Shown in pieces: positions 35,276 through 44,108 of a DNA stretch of 64,000 nucleotides; the stretch's first letter is position 1, and every line of letters begins with the position of its first letter. A program made the translations under genes and the position numbers. The notes below the pieces were generated by a model. The model was not told the DNA's origin. It saw only the letters and a list, made by a program, of their open reading frames with translations, and did not search any database. The DNA lies in assembly GCA_026410415.1 (NCBI GenBank), contig JAPMLR010000002.1:1-64000 (forward strand), given 5' to 3'. This DNA is from Denitratimonas yunnanensis (SeqCode) (GTDB lineage Bacteria; Pseudomonadota; Gammaproteobacteria; Xanthomonadales; Xanthomonadaceae).

Positions 35276-35293
35276 GATCAATCTTGATTGATC
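35276..35293. promoter_or_regulatory. 18-bp perfect palindromic operator between prpB and the HTH-citrate-synthase gene
   Basis: GATCAATCTTGATTGATC is a perfect inverted repeat with a two-base centre. For the rightward gene it fills the spacer between TTGCAT (35269-35274) and TCTAAT (35292-35297), a plausible promoter with 17-bp spacing whose transcript would start within two bases of the ATG at 35306. On the other strand it overlaps a TTGATC that could be the prpB -35. A bound repressor would shut both. Confidence 0.7.
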
Positions 35294-35305
35294 TAATCAA
35301 GTCAT

Positions 35306-36514
35306 ATGCCGGACATCTACCTTTCAGCCAGTGAAGCCGCCGAACGCCTGGGAATCAGCGCCGCGACGCTGTACGCCTACGTCAGTCGTGGCCTGATCGA
35401 GTCGCGCCCCGGCACCGCGCCGCGCAGTCGGGTGTATCGCGCTCAGGACATCGATCGGCTCATCGCCCGAAAACGGGCCGGACGCGGCGCGGCGCGTGGC
35501 GCGGCGCAAAGTCTGGATCGCGGTTTGCCGGTGATGGAAACCGCGATTTCGCAGATTCGCCCGGATGGCCCAACCTATCGTGGCCATTCCGCCGTGACGC
35601 TGGCGCGTGATGGCGCCACGCTGGAAGACGCCGCCCGCATCCTATGGAATTGCGGTGATGTCGATCCGTTTTCCGCCGCACCGCCGTCATGGCCGAGGGT
35701 GGCGATGGCGTTGGCGGGCGATGTCGCGCTGCCGCCGCTGGAACGTGCGTTGGCGACGATGCCGCTGCTGGCGCTGGCGTCACCGCATTCGTTCAACGCC
35801 GCGCCGAGCGTGCGGCGTGAAACCGCAGCCTTGTTGTTGCGTCAGAACGCGGCCTTGTTGGCGGGCATGGCCGCTTCGGATGCGCCGGTGCATGAGGTAT
35901 TGGCGCAACGCTGGAAGCCGCGCGACAGCGCCTTCGCCGATCTGTTGCGTGCGGCGTTGGTGCTTTGCGCCGAGCACGAACTCAATGTCTCGGCCTTCGC
36001 CGCGCGCGTGGTGGCATCCACCGGGGCGCATTTGCATGCCACTGTCTGCGCCGGTCTTTCCGCCCTCACCGGCCCGCGCCACGGTGGCGCGACCGCGCGC
36101 GCATTCGCGTTCCTGCGGCAGGCGCGCGAGGCTTCCGACATGGCCACATTTGTTTCCGAGCGTTGGCGGCGCGGCGACGAGTTCCCCGGTTTCGGCCACG
36201 CGCTCTACCCGCATGGCGACCCGCGCGGCGCGGCCTTGCTGGCGCAGATCGACGGCCTCGCCAAGCGCCCGGCGGCGCTGGCCACCGTACTGGCACTGGC
36301 CGAACAGGTCGAACGCCTCACCGGCCAGCACCCCAACATCGACCTCATGCTCGCCGCCATCATCGAAGGCCACGGTCTTGAAGCGAACGATGCCCTCGCC
36401 TTGTTTGCCGCAGGCCGCGTCGCAGGCTGGCTCGCCCATGCGCTGGAACAACAAAGCCAGAGTGGCCTGATCCGGCCACGGGCGCGGTATGTGGGGATGG
36501 AGGTGGCGGCGTAG
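35306..36514 (+). CDS. helix-turn-helix / citrate-synthase-like fusion protein
   Basis: The 402-residue product begins with an excisionase/MerR-type helix-turn-helix (SASEAAERLGISAATLYAYV and SRGLIESRPGTAPRSRVY) over residues 6-55 and continues as a citrate-synthase-family domain. Catalytic positions look intact: His in TGPRHGGATA, His in PGFGHALYPHGDPR and Asp in HPNIDLMLAAI. The gene is divergent from prpB with a palindrome between them. Such fusions are annotated as citrate synthases, but placement and DNA-binding domain suggest a regulator of the prp operon that senses its substrate or product; it may also still be an enzyme. No prpR-type regulator is seen nearby. Confidence 0.85.
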   Translation: MPDIYLSASEAAERLGISAATLYAYVSRGLIESRPGTAPRSRVYRAQDIDRLIARKRAGRGAARGAAQSLDRGLPVMETAISQIRPDGPTYRGHSAVTLARDGATLEDAARILWNCGDVDPFSAAPPSWPRVAMALAGDVALPPLERALATMPLLALASPHSFNAAPSVRRETAALLLRQNAALLAGMAASDAPVHEVLAQRWKPRDSAFADLLRAALVLCAEHELNVSAFAARVVASTGAHLHATVCAGLSALTGPRHGGATARAFAFLRQAREASDMATFVSERWRRGDEFPGFGHALYPHGDPRGAALLAQIDGLAKRPAALATVLALAEQVERLTGQHPNIDLMLAAIIEGHGLEANDALALFAAGRVAGWLAHALEQQSQSGLIRPRARYVGMEVAA

Positions 36515-36645
36515 CAAATCCCTGCCGCATGTGTTTCTGGATGGTCTCCCCGGTCCATCCAGCGCAGGCGTGGTGCCCACCGCAACCAATCGGATATCGG
36601 GCCGCGACTTGCGGCGATACCGGACTGCGCTGTCGAAGGCACTAC

Positions 36646-36681
36646 AAAAAACCCGCCCCCGGCGCAACACCGGGTGCGGGT
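36646..36681 (-). terminator. rho-independent terminator downstream of amtB
   Basis: On the minus strand a GC-rich stem (36651-36662 with 36670-36681, one mismatch, 7-base loop) is followed by six T residues (A-run 36646-36651 on the plus strand). It lies about 95 bases beyond the amtB stop. Confidence 0.85.
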
Positions 36682-36727
36682 GTGTTGTGGATGCTCCGTC
36701 CTTCCCCGACGGAACATCCTCCCCATC

Positions 36728-36764
36728 AGGTCCATCGCCGCACCGGGAGGGAGGCGATGGACCT
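36728..36764. repeat. 12-bp hairpin just past amtB
   Basis: AGGTCCATCGCC at 36728-36739 pairs perfectly with 36753-36764 around a 13-base loop, 12 bases after the amtB stop. It may protect the 3' end of the glnK-amtB message; the T-tailed terminator lies further on. Confidence 0.55.
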
Positions 36765-36775
36765 TGTCCGCCGGC

Positions 36776-38113
36776 TTACTCGTAAGCCGACTCCCCATGC
36801 GTGGTGATGTCCAGGCCAACGCGCTCGGATTCCTCAGGCACGCGCAGACCGACGGTGAACTTGGCGACCAGCATCGCGATGGCGGTGACGATGGCGCACC
36901 AGACGATGGTGAATACCACGCTGATGATCTGCACGCCGATCTGTGCGCCGATGCTCACGCCTTCGGCTAGCCCGGTGCCGCCAAGCGAGGCGGCGCTGAA
37001 CACGCCTGTCAACACGGCACCGATGATGCCGGCCACACCGTGCACCCCGAACACGTCCAGGCTGTCGTCCGCGCCGAGCAGGCGCTTCAAGCCCGTGACG
37101 GCCCACACGCAGACCACGCCGCAGACCAGGCCGATGACGATGGCACCGAGTGGCCCGACCGTGCCGGCCGCCGGCGTCACGCCGACCAGGCCGGCGATTG
37201 CGCCGGTGGCTGCGCCCAGCGCCGAGGGCTTGCCTTTGATGATGGCTTCCACCAGCGTCCAGGCCACCACACCGGCAGCCGTGGCGACGATGGTGTTGAT
37301 CATCGCCAGCGAAGCGGTTGCGTTCGCCGCCACGGCAGAGCCGGCATTGAAGCCGAACCAGCCGATCCACAGCAGCGAGGCACCGATGAAGGTGAAGGGC
37401 ACGCTATGTGGCTTGATCGCTTCCTTGCCGTAGCCCAGGCGCTTGCCGAGGAAGTACGCGCCTACCAGGCCCGCGACGCCGGCATTGATGTGCACCACGG
37501 TGCCGCCGGCAAAATCGATCACGCCCTTGTGTGCGAGGAAACCGCCGCTCCACACCATGTGCACCATGGGGAAATAGGCCAGCGTGACCCAGGTGACCGA
37601 GAAGATCAGCACGGCGGAGAACTTCATGCGTTCGGCGAAGGCACCGACGATCAGCGCCGTGGTGATACCCGCAAACGTGGACTGGAAGGCCACGAACAGG
37701 TACTCGGGGATACCAGCCGCTTCGCTGCTGACGCCGATGCCCGTGAGGAAGGCCTTGGCGGTGAACGAGCCGAAGAAGTCGTTGCCCTCGGTGAACGAAG
37801 CGCTGTAACCGTAGGCGATCCAGATCAGCACGACCAGCGAGAACACCACCAGCACCTGCATGATCACCGACAGCACGTTCTTGCTGCGGACCATGCCGCC
37901 ATAGAACAGCGCCAGGCCGGGCACGACCATCAGCAGTACCAACAACGTGGATGTAAGCATCCAGGCGACGTTGCCGCTGTCGAACACGATTTCGGCTTCG
38001 TCCTGAGCGAACGCGGGCACGAGCCAGAAAAGGCCAGCGAACGCGAGGAGGTACAGCAATGCGATGCGAGCACCGTTCGATGAGACGAGTTGGGATGTCA
38101 TGGCGGTTTTCAT
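36776..38113 (-). CDS. amtB: ammonium transporter
   Basis: The 445-residue protein has a signal-like first helix (LLYLLAFAGLFWLVPAFAQ) and 11 membrane helices. The ammonium family blocks are visible: DSGNVAWMLTSTLLVLLM, PGLALFYGGMVRSKNVLS, FAGGTVVHINAGVAGLVGA (first pore histidine) and DVFGVHGVAGIIGA (second pore histidine). The ATG at 38113 is chosen because AGGAGG lies seven bases upstream. It follows glnK by 20 bases, the standard glnK-amtB pair in which GlnK plugs the channel when nitrogen is sufficient. Confidence 0.96.
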   Translation of the reverse strand: MKTAMTSQLVSSNGARIALLYLLAFAGLFWLVPAFAQDEAEIVFDSGNVAWMLTSTLLVLLMVVPGLALFYGGMVRSKNVLSVIMQVLVVFSLVVLIWIAYGYSASFTEGNDFFGSFTAKAFLTGIGVSSEAAGIPEYLFVAFQSTFAGITTALIVGAFAERMKFSAVLIFSVTWVTLAYFPMVHMVWSGGFLAHKGVIDFAGGTVVHINAGVAGLVGAYFLGKRLGYGKEAIKPHSVPFTFIGASLLWIGWFGFNAGSAVAANATASLAMINTIVATAAGVVAWTLVEAIIKGKPSALGAATGAIAGLVGVTPAAGTVGPLGAIVIGLVCGVVCVWAVTGLKRLLGADDSLDVFGVHGVAGIIGAVLTGVFSAASLGGTGLAEGVSIGAQIGVQIISVVFTIVWCAIVTAIAMLVAKFTVGLRVPEESERVGLDITTHGESAYE

Positions 38114-38133
38114 GGGGATTCCTCCTGCGCGCA

Positions 38134-39190
<1,057 letters not shown>

Positions 39191-39360
39191 GAAAGACTCC
39201 CCTTCGAGCATGTGGATGGTGGGTCCCTCCCTGCTGGCCGTGTCTTTTTCATGTGCAGGTAGCGATCGGCCTGCCGCCCCTGCTTTGGTTGCCATGCCCC
39301 CGCATGGCGTGTTGCGACGTGTACTGGCCATCCGTGATGGGGGAAGGCCTTGAAAGCGAA

Positions 39361-39390
39361 CGGGGCCGGAATCTTTCGATTCCAGCCCCG
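39361..39390 (-). terminator. hairpin terminator downstream of glnA
   Basis: Arms 39361-39372 and 39379-39390 pair over 12 positions with one G-U wobble on the minus-strand RNA and a 6-base loop. It lies nine bases past the glnA stop and ahead of the torF gene. Confidence 0.75.
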
Positions 39391-39399
39391 TGTATTTTC

Positions 39400-40809
39400 T
39401 TACAGTCCGTAGTAGAGCGCGTATTCCAGCGGGTGCGTGGCGGCGCGGAACTTGGTGACCTCCTGCATCTTCAACGCGATGTAGCCGTCGATGAAGTCGT
39501 CGCTGAACACCCCGCCGGCCTTGAGGAAGTCGCGGTCGGTGTCGAGCGCTTCCAGTGCTTGATCGAGCGAATGGCAGACGGTGGGAATGTTCTTCTCTTC
39601 TTCCGGCGGCAGGTCGTAGAGATCCTTGTCGCTGGGTGCACCCGGATCGATCTTGTTGCGGATGCCATCGAGCCCGGCCATCAGCAGCGCGGCGAAGGTG
39701 AGGTAGCCGGTCTGCATCGGATCGGGAAAGCGCATTTCGATGCGGCGCGCCTTCGGGCTGTTGACCCACGGAATGCGGCACGAAGCCGAACGGTTGCGGG
39801 CCGAGTAGGCCAGCATCACCGGCGCTTCAAACCCGGGCACCAGGCGCTTGTAGCTGTTGGTGGTGGAGTTGGTGAAGGCATTGATGGCGCGAGCGTGCTT
39901 GAAGACGCCGCCGATGTACCACAGCGCCATTTGCGACAGGCCGCCATAGCCTTCGCCGGCAAACAGGTTCTGCCCGTCCTTGGACAGCGACTGGTGCACG
40001 TGCATGCCCGAACCGTTGTCGCCCACCAGCGGCTTCGGCATGAACGTGGCCGTCTTGCCGTTGCGGTGCGCGACATTCTTGACCACGTACTTGAGCGTCA
40101 TCAGCTCGTCGGCCTTCTTCACCAGCGAGTTGAACTTGGCGCCAATCTCGCACTGACCGGCGTTGGCGACCTCGTGGTGGTGCACTTCGACTTCGATGCC
40201 GAGCGATTCGAGGATCTTGCACATCTCCGCGCGCAGATCGTGCAGCGTATCGGTCGGTGCGACCGGGAAGTAGCCGCCCTTGACGCCGGGGCGGTAGCCC
40301 GAGTTGCCGTGCTCGTAGTCCCTGGCCGAGTTCCAGTGCGCTTCTTCGGATTCGATATGGAAGAAGGTGTGGCCCATGTCGTTGGCCCATCGCACCGAAT
40401 CGAACACGAAGAATTCGGGTTCCGGCCCGAAGAAGGCCGTGTCGGCGATGCCGCTCGACTTGAGGAAGGCTTCGGCGCGCCTGGCGACCGAGCGCGGGCA
40501 GCGGTTGTAGGCCTGCATCGTGGCCGGCTCCAGCACATCGCAAACCAGCACCAGGGTGGGATCGGCGGTGAACGGGTCGATGAAGGCCGTGGACGGATCA
40601 GGCAGCAGCACCATGTCCGATTCGTTGATGCCCTTCCAGCCGGCGATGGAGGAGCCATCGAACATCTTGCCGTCCTCGAACAGCGCCGGTTCCACCGCGC
40701 GGATCGGGAAGGTGACGTGATGCTGCTTGCCGCCCATGTCGGCAAAGCGCAGATCGACGAACTCGATCGCGTTGTCCGAAATGAGCTTTTCGATCTGTTC
40801 GTATGACAT
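39400..40809 (-). CDS. glnA: type I glutamine synthetase
   Basis: The 469-residue enzyme makes glutamine from glutamate, ammonia and ATP. It has the FDGSSIAGW block near residue 50, the ATP-site block [17 protein letters not shown] near residue 265 and the [19 protein letters not shown] block (its part [14 protein letters not shown]). The adenylylation tyrosine is Tyr398 in [11 protein letters not shown]. The length matches dodecameric GlnA. A perfect sigma-54 promoter and an NtrC site lie upstream, as in the classical glnA control region. Confidence 0.97.
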   Translation of the reverse strand: MSYEQIEKLISDNAIEFVDLRFADMGGKQHHVTFPIRAVEPALFEDGKMFDGSSIAGWKGINESDMVLLPDPSTAFIDPFTADPTLVLVCDVLEPATMQAYNRCPRSVARRAEAFLKSSGIADTAFFGPEPEFFVFDSVRWANDMGHTFFHIESEEAHWNSARDYEHGNSGYRPGVKGGYFPVAPTDTLHDLRAEMCKILESLGIEVEVHHHEVANAGQCEIGAKFNSLVKKADELMTLKYVVKNVAHRNGKTATFMPKPLVGDNGSGMHVHQSLSKDGQNLFAGEGYGGLSQMALWYIGGVFKHARAINAFTNSTTNSYKRLVPGFEAPVMLAYSARNRSASCRIPWVNSPKARRIEMRFPDPMQTGYLTFAALLMAGLDGIRNKIDPGAPSDKDLYDLPPEEEKNIPTVCHSLDQALEALDTDRDFLKAGGVFSDDFIDGYIALKMQEVTKFRAATHPLEYALYYGL

Positions 40810-40849
40810 GGGGCACTCCGCAGGGGATCAAGGGAAAGTGCCTTGTCAA

Positions 40850-40865
40850 TGCAAAGGGCGTGCCA
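40850..40865 (-). promoter_or_regulatory. sigma-54 promoter of glnA
   Basis: On the minus strand TGGCACGCCCTTTGCA matches the -24/-12 consensus TGGCACG-N4-TTGCA exactly. It lies 41 bases before the glnA ATG, so the transcript starts near 40839. Confidence 0.92.
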
Positions 40866-40935
40866 ACAACGGGTGTATTCCAAGGCATTGATACTGATGG
40901 AATTTTAACTCGACCAATGGCAGTTCAGACGGAGG

Positions 40936-40952
40936 CGCACCAGATTGGTGCG
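40936..40952. promoter_or_regulatory. NtrC binding site upstream of glnA
   Basis: CGCACCAGATTGGTGCG is a perfect 7+3+7 palindrome with the GCACCA/TGGTGC halves of NtrC enhancer sites. It lies about 105 bases upstream of the predicted sigma-54 start. A second inverted repeat GGTGCACTGCACC at 40960-40972, two helix turns away, may be a weaker site. Confidence 0.85.
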
Positions 40953-41001
40953 TGATTCCGGTGCACTGCACCAATGCCGCAAGCGCCTTGTCAGGGGTAA
41001 A

Positions 41002-42954
41002 TCAGGCCACGCGCAACGCGGCTTCGACGCGATTGCGACCCAGATCCTTGGCCCTGTACAGGGCGCGGTCGGCGTCTTCGATCAGCTCGTCCGGATCGAT
41101 GTCCTTGCCGGCCGTGCGGGCAGCCACGCCGATGCTGAGCGTGACCGGCGGCTCTTCCGGACCGGAGGAGTCCTGCACCGCCCGGCGGATGCGTTCGGCC
41201 AAGCGCCGTGCCGCCTCCAGTTCATGCCCGGGCATGACCAGCAGGAACTCCTCGCCGCCGTAGCGGCCCAGCATGGCCTGGGGCGGCACCATCTCGCGCA
41301 CCACGGTGGCAACCCGGCGCAAGACGCGATCCCCGACGCCATGCCCGTGGACATCGTTGATCTTCTTGAAGTGGTCCACATCCAGCATCAGTACCGCCAG
41401 GCTCTGCCGTTTCGAGAACGCCGTGGCCGCCATGTCCTCCAGTGTGTCGAGGACGTGGTTGCGATTCGAGAGGCCGGTCAGGGGGTCGGTGATGACCGCT
41501 TGCGCCAGTATCTGCGCCCGCTCCGCCAGCGCGGCGTTGGCTTCGGCCAGCGCGAGGCGGCTCGCCTCCAGCTCCACGTTGCCCTTCTTCAGGGCGTTGC
41601 GTGCACGGCGACTGCGAAGGAACGCCCATGCCAGCAGGGCAGCGGCGGTGCTCAATCCCAGAATCAGTCCGAGACCGATGCGCCGATCCAGTGCCTGGTT
41701 GATCAGCCGCAGTTGCTGGATTTCGTTCTCGTGACGGAGCAGTTCGATGTGACGGGCATTGTTGGTGGCCTGATGGCGGTATTCGAGCAGTGCGATGCGG
41801 CGACTGATGTCGCGACCGCTGATCTGTTCCTGCATCGTCATCGCCAGCTCGGCCAGTCGCGCGGCCTCGGGATGATCGCCTTGTGCACGCAGCAGCGGCA
41901 CCATCTGGCGATAGGCCTCCAGTGTCTGGGGGATGTCGTTGGCAGCCTCGTAATTCGGCAGGGCCTCGGCAAACAGGCGCAGAGCCTCGGTGGGGTCTCC
42001 GGCACGCAGCGCGGTGCGACCCAGCGCGAAGGTGGCATCGGCGACCGTGCGATCCTGCGCGATCGAGCGGCTCAATCTGCGTGATTCCTCCAGTGTCTGG
42101 CGGGCCTCCTCAAGACGCCCCAGACCGAGCAGGGCACGGCCGCGCTCCAGCAGGCTGTAGGCCAGTCCGGGGATGCTGTCGAACCGGGCCGCGAGCACGC
42201 CGGAACGGCGGGTGTATTCCAGTGCGGCTTCGTGCAGGCCCGCATCGTTGGAGACGCGCGCCAGGCTGCCAAGCAGCGGAGCGGACCGCATTGGATCCGG
42301 CAAGGCCTGTGCCTGTGTCAGGCCGCGTTCCAGATGCTCGCGTGCCACATCGAAATCGCCCAGTCCGTGATACAGCAGGCCCAGGTAATGGAGGGTGCGG
42401 TCGATCTGCACGTCCGCACCGGCGCGGTGCAGCGACTGGGCTTCTTCCAGTGCTTCCAGTGCCTGTGCATGGAGGCCCTGGTTGATCAGCACCAGCCCTT
42501 GATGGGTCAATGCCTGGCCTTCGCCATCGCGATCACCGATGCGTCGGAAAATGCCGATGGCCTCGTCCAGTCCGCTGCGGGCGGTGTCGAGCCGGCCGCG
42601 GCGGCGCTCCAGGATCGCCAGTTCCATGCGGGCAGCGGCCTGGATGCCGATGTCGCCGCGTGCCTTGGCATCGTCCAGGCGCTGGGTCTGCAGCATGGCG
42701 AATTCGTCATAGCGACCCTGCTGGAAGGCCAGTGCCGCCAACGCACGGCGCGCCCTGTCCAACCCCTCGATGTCGCCATTCTCCGGTGCAGCTGCCGCAA
42801 TCTCCCGCCACAGCGACTGGGCAGCGGCAATATCGCCTTGATGCGCGAGGTCCTGCGCCTTTGCCGTGCGCGCATCCTCGGCCGTCACCGGCACGGCAAC
42901 ACCTGCCAGGGCGGCGAACAGCATGGCAGCGAGGACGTGACGGAAGGGCTTCAT
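41002..42954 (-). CDS. periplasmic TPR - membrane - GGDEF diguanylate cyclase
   Basis: The 650-residue protein has a signal peptide (AAMLFAALAGVAVPVTA), about 400 residues of tetratricopeptide repeats, a short coiled stretch, one membrane helix (IGLGLILGLSTAAALLAWAF) and a C-terminal GGDEF domain. The active-site loop is G-G-E-E-F (GRYGGEEFLLVM), with the metal-site block MLDVDHFKKINDVHGH, so cyclic-di-GMP synthesis is expected. The RxxD inhibitory site before it is replaced by PPQA. The TPR part should sit in the periplasm and sense a protein or peptide. It lies between the glnA promoter and a lysR gene. Confidence 0.88.
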   Translation of the reverse strand: MKPFRHVLAAMLFAALAGVAVPVTAEDARTAKAQDLAHQGDIAAAQSLWREIAAAAPENGDIEGLDRARRALAALAFQQGRYDEFAMLQTQRLDDAKARGDIGIQAAARMELAILERRRGRLDTARSGLDEAIGIFRRIGDRDGEGQALTHQGLVLINQGLHAQALEALEEAQSLHRAGADVQIDRTLHYLGLLYHGLGDFDVAREHLERGLTQAQALPDPMRSAPLLGSLARVSNDAGLHEAALEYTRRSGVLAARFDSIPGLAYSLLERGRALLGLGRLEEARQTLEESRRLSRSIAQDRTVADATFALGRTALRAGDPTEALRLFAEALPNYEAANDIPQTLEAYRQMVPLLRAQGDHPEAARLAELAMTMQEQISGRDISRRIALLEYRHQATNNARHIELLRHENEIQQLRLINQALDRRIGLGLILGLSTAAALLAWAFLRSRRARNALKKGNVELEASRLALAEANAALAERAQILAQAVITDPLTGLSNRNHVLDTLEDMAATAFSKRQSLAVLMLDVDHFKKINDVHGHGVGDRVLRRVATVVREMVPPQAMLGRYGGEEFLLVMPGHELEAARRLAERIRRAVQDSSGPEEPPVTLSIGVAARTAGKDIDPDELIEDADRALYRAKDLGRNRVEAALRVA

Positions 42955-43021
42955 TGTCCGGAAGATATGGAATCGACCGTGAATGGTACGCCCCGCAGTC
43001 GGAACCTGACCCAAACACCAT

Positions 43022-43981
43022 TCAGCGTTCCGAGTGCCCACTCTCGAACCAATCGCGACGGGTGAACAGCGCCGGTTTCACCAGATCCACGAACGCGCGC
43101 GCCTGCGGCGACAGATACTTGCCCTTGCGGATCACCACGCCATAGCTGCGCGGCGGGAAATAGGCGCGCAGGTTGCGCACCGCAAGGCGCTCGTGATCGG
43201 CCTCGGTGAGACAGATGCCGGTGACGATGGAAATGCCCAGACCCATCGCGACATACTGTTTGATGATCTCCCAGCCGCCCACTTCCAGCGCCACGGTGTA
43301 GGGCACGCGCCGCTGCTGGAACACCAGATCGACGAGGCGATACGTGGTGAGACGCTTGGGCGGCAGGATCAGGCCGTAGGGTGAAAGATCCTCCAGCGTC
43401 AGCGGGTGCGTGGTAGCCAGCGGATGACCGAGCGGGGCAATCAGCATCGGGTCGTAGCTGCGCACCGGGGCGTAGTCCAGATCGGTGGGAACATCCAGCA
43501 TCGACCCCACCGCCAGGTCCACTTCGTCGGAGCGGATCATCGCCAGTCCATCCTTGCCGGTGACGTTGTGCAGCTTGAGCTGCACTTCCGGATGCGCGGT
43601 GCGGAACGCTTCCACCAACGGCGGCAGGAAATACAGGATCGTCGAGCTGCCGGCCGCGATGTTCAGCTCGCCGGCCGACAGTCCGCGCAGCCGGTCGCGG
43701 AAATCGCCTTCCAGCGAATCCAGACCATCGACCAGCGGACGGGCAAGGTCATACAACTCCTCACCCGCGTGGGTGAGGTTGAGGCGGCGGCCCTGGCGCT
43801 CGAACAACTTCACGCCCAGCGCGCTTTCAAGCGCACCCAGCTGCAGGCTCACGGCGGGCTGGCTGAGGAAGAGCGCCTCGGCCGCGCGCGTCACCGAACC
43901 CAGACGCGCAGCGGCACAGAACGCCCGCAACTGCTTGAGCGTGCTGCCTTTGTAGTAGTAGCGGGTGGCGGAGCTGCTCAT
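43022..43981 (-). CDS. LysR-family regulator divergent from aceBA
   Basis: The 319-residue protein has the N-terminal LysR helix-turn-helix (LKQLRAFCAAARLGSVTRAA and LFLSQPAVSLQLGALE) and a two-lobed effector domain with SVVGSMLD-like region VDLAVGSMLDVP. It resembles the CysB/CbbR-like branch. The ATG at 43981 gives the usual N-terminus. The gene is divergent from aceB, so control of the glyoxylate shunt is the simplest reading. An inverted repeat CAATG-N11-CATTG lies between them. Confidence 0.88.
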   Translation of the reverse strand: MSSSATRYYYKGSTLKQLRAFCAAARLGSVTRAAEALFLSQPAVSLQLGALESALGVKLFERQGRRLNLTHAGEELYDLARPLVDGLDSLEGDFRDRLRGLSAGELNIAAGSSTILYFLPPLVEAFRTAHPEVQLKLHNVTGKDGLAMIRSDEVDLAVGSMLDVPTDLDYAPVRSYDPMLIAPLGHPLATTHPLTLEDLSPYGLILPPKRLTTYRLVDLVFQQRRVPYTVALEVGGWEIIKQYVAMGLGISIVTGICLTEADHERLAVRNLRAYFPPRSYGVVIRKGKYLSPQARAFVDLVKPALFTRRDWFESGHSER

Positions 43982-44011
43982 GTCGGGCCGTGAGCCGGAA
44001 TACATTATTTG

Positions 44012-44032
44012 CAATGTTAATACTATTCATTG
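44012..44032. promoter_or_regulatory. candidate LysR operator between lysR and aceB
   Basis: CAATG at 44012-44016 and CATTG at 44028-44032 form an inverted repeat with an 11-base centre, the T-N11-A type layout of LysR sites, in an A/T-rich divergent promoter region. Confidence 0.5.
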
Positions 44033-44108
44033 AAACATTTGTATTGGCAAAGTCATATCTGGCATCTACGGTGAACACCCGTTTGAACAGACGTGCCAGG
44101 AGGCCGCC

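Noticed and set aside
39261..39276. Sigma-54-like element upstream of the torF-glnK-amtB operon
   Set aside because: GG-N10-GC is present, but several consensus bases differ. It is mentioned only in the porin entry, not claimed as a promoter.
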